Assembly (NCBI RefSeq): GCF_900115735.1
Contig: NZ_FOXO01000018.1
Coordinates: 1-64,000 of the forward strand
DNA from: Butyrivibrio proteoclasticus
Lineage (GTDB): Bacteria; Bacillota; Clostridia; Lachnospirales; Lachnospiraceae
DNA length: 64,000 nucleotides
Reading direction: 5' to 3'
Shown one piece after another: positions 61,442 to 64,000 of the stretch; positions within the stretch are counted from its first letter, which is position 1; the number at the start of each line of letters is the position of its first letter. Made by a program: the position numbers and the translations under genes. A model generated the notes under the pieces. It saw only the letters and a program-made list of their open reading frames with translations, was not told where the DNA came from and ran no database searches.

Positions 61442-63181
61442 ATGAGTAAAGCTACAGAACAGTTTGAGTATTGGCTTAACAATGATTATTTTGACCAGGA
61501 GACAAAGGATGAGCTCCTTGCCATCAGAAATAATGCTGATGAGGTTGAAGATCGTTTCTATAGAGAACTTGAATTTGGTACAGGCGGACTTCGTGGAGTT
61601 ATCGGAGCGGGCACAAACAGAATGAATAAATACGTTGTAAGAAAGGCTACACAGGGTCTTGCTAATTACATCAAAAAGCACGGCGGAGCTGATGCAGCAA
61701 AGAAGGGCGTTGCTATTTCCTATGACTGCAGAAAGTTTTCACCTGAGTTTGCAGAAGAGACAGCTCTTTGTCTTGCAGCAAACGGAATCAAGGCTTATGT
61801 AAGTGATATCCTTCGTCCTACACCTGAGCTTTCTTTTGCACTTAGAGAGTTTGGATGTATTGCAGGTGTAATGGTTACAGCTTCTCACAATCCACCTGAA
61901 TACAACGGATATAAGGTATACTGGGAGGACGGCGCACAGATCACACCTCCTCACGATACAGGAATCATCAGTGAAGTTATGGCTATCACTGATTACAATG
62001 AAGTTAAGACAATGCCAAAGGAAGAGGCTGTTAAGGCAGGTCTTTATGTTTCATTTGGCGAAGAGCTTGATGATAAGTACATGGTTGAGCTTAAGAAGCA
62101 GATCATCCATCAGGATGTTATTGATGAGATGGCTGATAAGTTCACTATCGTTTATACACCATTCCACGGAACAGGTAATCTTCCTGTAAGAAGAGTTCTT
62201 AAGGAACTTGGATTTAAGAATGTGTTCGTAGTACCTGAGCAGGAACTTCCGGATCCTGACTTCACAACACTTGAATATCCTAATCCTGAAGATCCTAAGG
62301 CATTTAAGCTTGCCCTTGAGCTTGCAAAAGAGAAGGATGCAGACATTGTTCTTGCAACTGACCCTGATGCAGACCGTCTTGGAATCTATGCAAAAGATAC
62401 AAAGACAGGTGAATATGTTGGATTTACTGGTAACATGTCAGGTATGCTCATTGGTGACTATATCTTAAGAGAGCGCACAAAGACAAATACAATGCCGGCT
62501 AACCCTGCATTTGTTACTACTATTGTTACTACAAACATGGCAAAGACTGTTGCCAAGAAGTATGGCTGCCATTACATTGAAGTTCTTACAGGATTTAAGT
62601 ATATCGGCGAGCAGATCAAATTATTCGAGCAGAACGGACAGTCTTACAACTATGTATTTGGTCTTGAGGAGTCCTATGGATGTCTTGCAGGAACACACGC
62701 AAGAGATAAGGATGCTGTTGTTGCAGTTATGTGTCTCTGCGAACTTGCTGCTTTCTACAAAAAGCAGGGCAAGAGCGTATGGGATGCTATGATTGATATG
62801 TACGAAGAGTATGGCTATTACAAGGAAGGTCAGTACTCAATCACAATGAAGGGCAAGGAAGGCGCAGAGCAGATTGCAGCACTTATGGATAAGCTTCGCA
62901 GCAATCCACCTAAGGAGTTCGGCCAGTGGAAGGTTGAAGAGTTCAGAGACTACAAGACAGGCAAGACTCTTGATATGGCTACAGGCAAGGAAGGCGAGAC
63001 AGGGCTTCCTACATCAAATGTTCTTTACTTTGCACTTGATAACGATGCATGGTGCTGTGCAAGACCTTCAGGCACAGAGCCTAAGATCAAGTTCTACATG
63101 GGCGTTAAGGGTAAAGACCTTGCTGATGCAGACAAACTTCAGGAAGAACTCACAAATGCGGTTAAGGCTGTAATTGGCTGA
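61442..63181 (+). CDS. pgcA: Alpha-phosphoglucomutase / phosphosugar mutase
   Basis: The 579-residue enzyme interconverts glucose-6-phosphate and glucose-1-phosphate (and possibly mannose phosphates). The length and order match the PgcA branch: FGTGGLRG near 46-52, TASHNP with the phosphoserine Ser148, DPDADR (307-312) as the metal loop, and RPSGTEPKIKFY near the end. AGGAGGA precedes the ATG. It supplies glucose-1-phosphate for rfbA and for UDP-glucose. Strong codon bias suggests high expression, and it has its own promoter and a structured leader. Confidence 0.95.
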   Translation: MSKATEQFEYWLNNDYFDQETKDELLAIRNNADEVEDRFYRELEFGTGGLRGVIGAGTNRMNKYVVRKATQGLANYIKKHGGADAAKKGVAISYDCRKFSPEFAEETALCLAANGIKAYVSDILRPTPELSFALREFGCIAGVMVTASHNPPEYNGYKVYWEDGAQITPPHDTGIISEVMAITDYNEVKTMPKEEAVKAGLYVSFGEELDDKYMVELKKQIIHQDVIDEMADKFTIVYTPFHGTGNLPVRRVLKELGFKNVFVVPEQELPDPDFTTLEYPNPEDPKAFKLALELAKEKDADIVLATDPDADRLGIYAKDTKTGEYVGFTGNMSGMLIGDYILRERTKTNTMPANPAFVTTIVTTNMAKTVAKKYGCHYIEVLTGFKYIGEQIKLFEQNGQSYNYVFGLEESYGCLAGTHARDKDAVVAVMCLCELAAFYKKQGKSVWDAMIDMYEEYGYYKEGQYSITMKGKEGAEQIAALMDKLRSNPPKEFGQWKVEEFRDYKTGKTLDMATGKEGETGLPTSNVLYFALDNDAWCCARPSGTEPKIKFYMGVKGKDLADADKLQEELTNAVKAVIG

Positions 63182-63184
63182 AAG

Positions 63185-63260
63185 CACTTGACGAGGTAAT
63201 ATCGAGGCTAGTGCGAACGTGTTTTGGCGAGGCTTTAGCCGAGAGCAAAACTTCTTCATT
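63185..63260 (+). repeat. Copy C of the 74-bp two-hairpin repeat
   Basis: It starts three bases after the phosphoglucomutase stop codon. It shares TCGAGGCTAGTGCGAACGTG exactly with copies A and B at 51090-51249. The second hairpin changes from GTTCTG/CAGAAC to GTTTTG/CAAAAC, so pairing is kept, and its inner part forms GGCT/AGCC. Confidence 0.75.
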
Positions 63261-63280
63261 TTAAAACTCAGGAGATATTT

Positions 63281-64000
63281 ATGGGCATAAAGAATGCAGC
63301 AAAAAAAACAATAGCATATGCGAAACGCAATGGTGCTAAGGCTGCATTCTTTGCTGCTATTGAAAGATTGTCTGAAAATAGAAAAGAAAAATATACATAT
63401 AATGAATTGTCAGAGGCGGTACTCAATGAGCAAAAGCAGGAGTACAAGGTTCTGGCAGAAACAGGAGGCGCTTTGCGGTTTAGCATTGTAGTGCCTCTTT
63501 TTAATACTCCGGAGAAATATCTTTGTCAGATGATAGATTCTGTAGTCGCTCAGACTTATGGGAACTGGGAGCTGGTCCTTGCAGATGCTTCACCGGTAGA
63601 ATCTGATTTGGTAAAAAAGTATATGAAGGAAGATCCAAGGATAAAATATTATCACCTTGGTGCCAATGAAGGTATTTCTGAAAACACCAATAGAGGGATT
63701 GAGAAAGCTGTTGGCGATTATATAGGCCTTTTGGACCATGATGATCTGCTTACACCGGATGCACTATATGAAGTTTCAAGAGTGATAAAAAAGAGCATGT
63801 CAAGAAACCACCTCACACAGTTTCAGACATGCCCCATCAGGCTTATCTATTCAGATGAAGATAAGTTTGATGATCACAAAAATCTTTATTATGAACATCA
63901 TCAAAAACCTTCATTTAATTTGGATTATCTTTTGTCCAATAATTATATCTGTCATTTTACAGTAATGAGGGCTGATATAATAAAGAGACTTAAATTTAGA
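63281..64000 (+). CDS. GT2 glycosyltransferase, N-terminal part (3' cut by window edge)
   Basis: The frame is open for 240 codons to the end of the window. After a basic, helical N-terminal ~65 residues comes a GT2 domain: FSIVVPLFNTPEKYL, LADASPVES, NEGISENTNRG, LLDHDDLLTP and IYSDEDKFDDH. This is the same pattern as the first domain of the protein at 59149 (LVPLYNTPEKF, DHDD, YCDE), so the complete protein is probably another long one- or two-domain enzyme. AGGAGA precedes the ATG. It continues the cytoplasmic chain-assembly group beyond the window. Confidence 0.85.
   Translation, partial: MGIKNAAKKTIAYAKRNGAKAAFFAAIERLSENRKEKYTYNELSEAVLNEQKQEYKVLAETGGALRFSIVVPLFNTPEKYLCQMIDSVVAQTYGNWELVLADASPVESDLVKKYMKEDPRIKYYHLGANEGISENTNRGIEKAVGDYIGLLDHDDLLTPDALYEVSRVIKKSMSRNHLTQFQTCPIRLIYSDEDKFDDHKNLYYEHHQKPSFNLDYLLSNNYICHFTVMRADIIKRLKFR

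Noticed and set aside
1..64000. Insertion sequences, transposases, integrases or attachment sites
   Set aside because: No transposase-like protein or long terminal inverted repeat was seen; the repeats found are short intergenic hairpin elements without coding capacity.
1..64000. tRNA or rRNA genes
   Set aside because: No cloverleaf-like sequence with a GTTCGA-type T arm and no rRNA-like conserved stretch was noticed in the gaps, all of which are short.

Overview
The window is a single, entirely plus-strand block of cell-surface polysaccharide genes from a low-to-moderate GC Firmicute. Family content, short AGGAGG-type ribosome binding sites and sigma-A-like promoters point to Lachnospiraceae, with a Butyrivibrio/Pseudobutyrivibrio-like organism most likely; this is inferred from protein character, not from a search. 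I recognise 49 genes: gmd is cut by the left edge and a glycosyltransferase by the right edge. No tRNA, rRNA, insertion sequence or CRISPR array is visible, and no gene-free gap exceeds about 240 bases.

Layout. (1) 1-8583: GDP-mannose branch (gmd, manC), a PPi-type phosphofructokinase with its own promoter, a PseB-like UDP-HexNAc dehydratase, the initiating polyprenyl-phosphate sugar-phosphate transferase, UDP-glucuronate 4-epimerase and a polytopic protein. (2) 8601-18027: FdtA/FdtB-like genes for a dTDP-3-amino-3,6-dideoxyhexose, two polyprenyl-phosphate-sugar-synthase-like GT2 enzymes, several GT-C-like membrane proteins and a Wzx flippase. (3) 18028-25836: an SGNH lipoprotein behind a possible response-regulator operator, an FAD oxidoreductase/GT2 pair, an MBOAT/SGNH acetylation pair and uridine kinase. 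(4) 25833-48976: a split DUF6077-like protein, two tandem CotH-kinase proteins, LicD with a TarI-like cytidylyltransferase, a second MBOAT/SGNH pair, more GT-C-like proteins, an ArnE/ArnF-like small flippase pair and a large membrane-anchored GH25 hydrolase. (5) 49069-64000: rfbB, rfbA, rfbC, a Wzm/Wzt ABC exporter, a methyltransferase-kinase fusion resembling the WbdD chain terminator, large two-domain GT2 enzymes and phosphoglucomutase.

Inferred logic: soluble enzymes make GDP-, UDP-, dTDP- and CDP-activated precursors. Cytoplasmic GT2 enzymes either build the chain or charge polyprenyl phosphate with single sugars. Flippases (Wzx, the small pair, Wzm/Wzt) move lipid-linked material out. 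About ten GT-C-like proteins, two MBOAT/SGNH pairs, LicD and the anchored CotH proteins would then decorate the glycan, mostly outside the membrane.

The most unusual items are the WbdD-like methyltransferase-kinase next to Wzm/Wzt, the size of the extracytoplasmic decoration set, two families of intergenic hairpin repeats that each show a compensatory base change (three copies and two copies), a triple CTTAAG array phased at 11 and 22 bp, the split DUF6077-like gene, and the GH25 protein with a very acidic cytoplasmic head.
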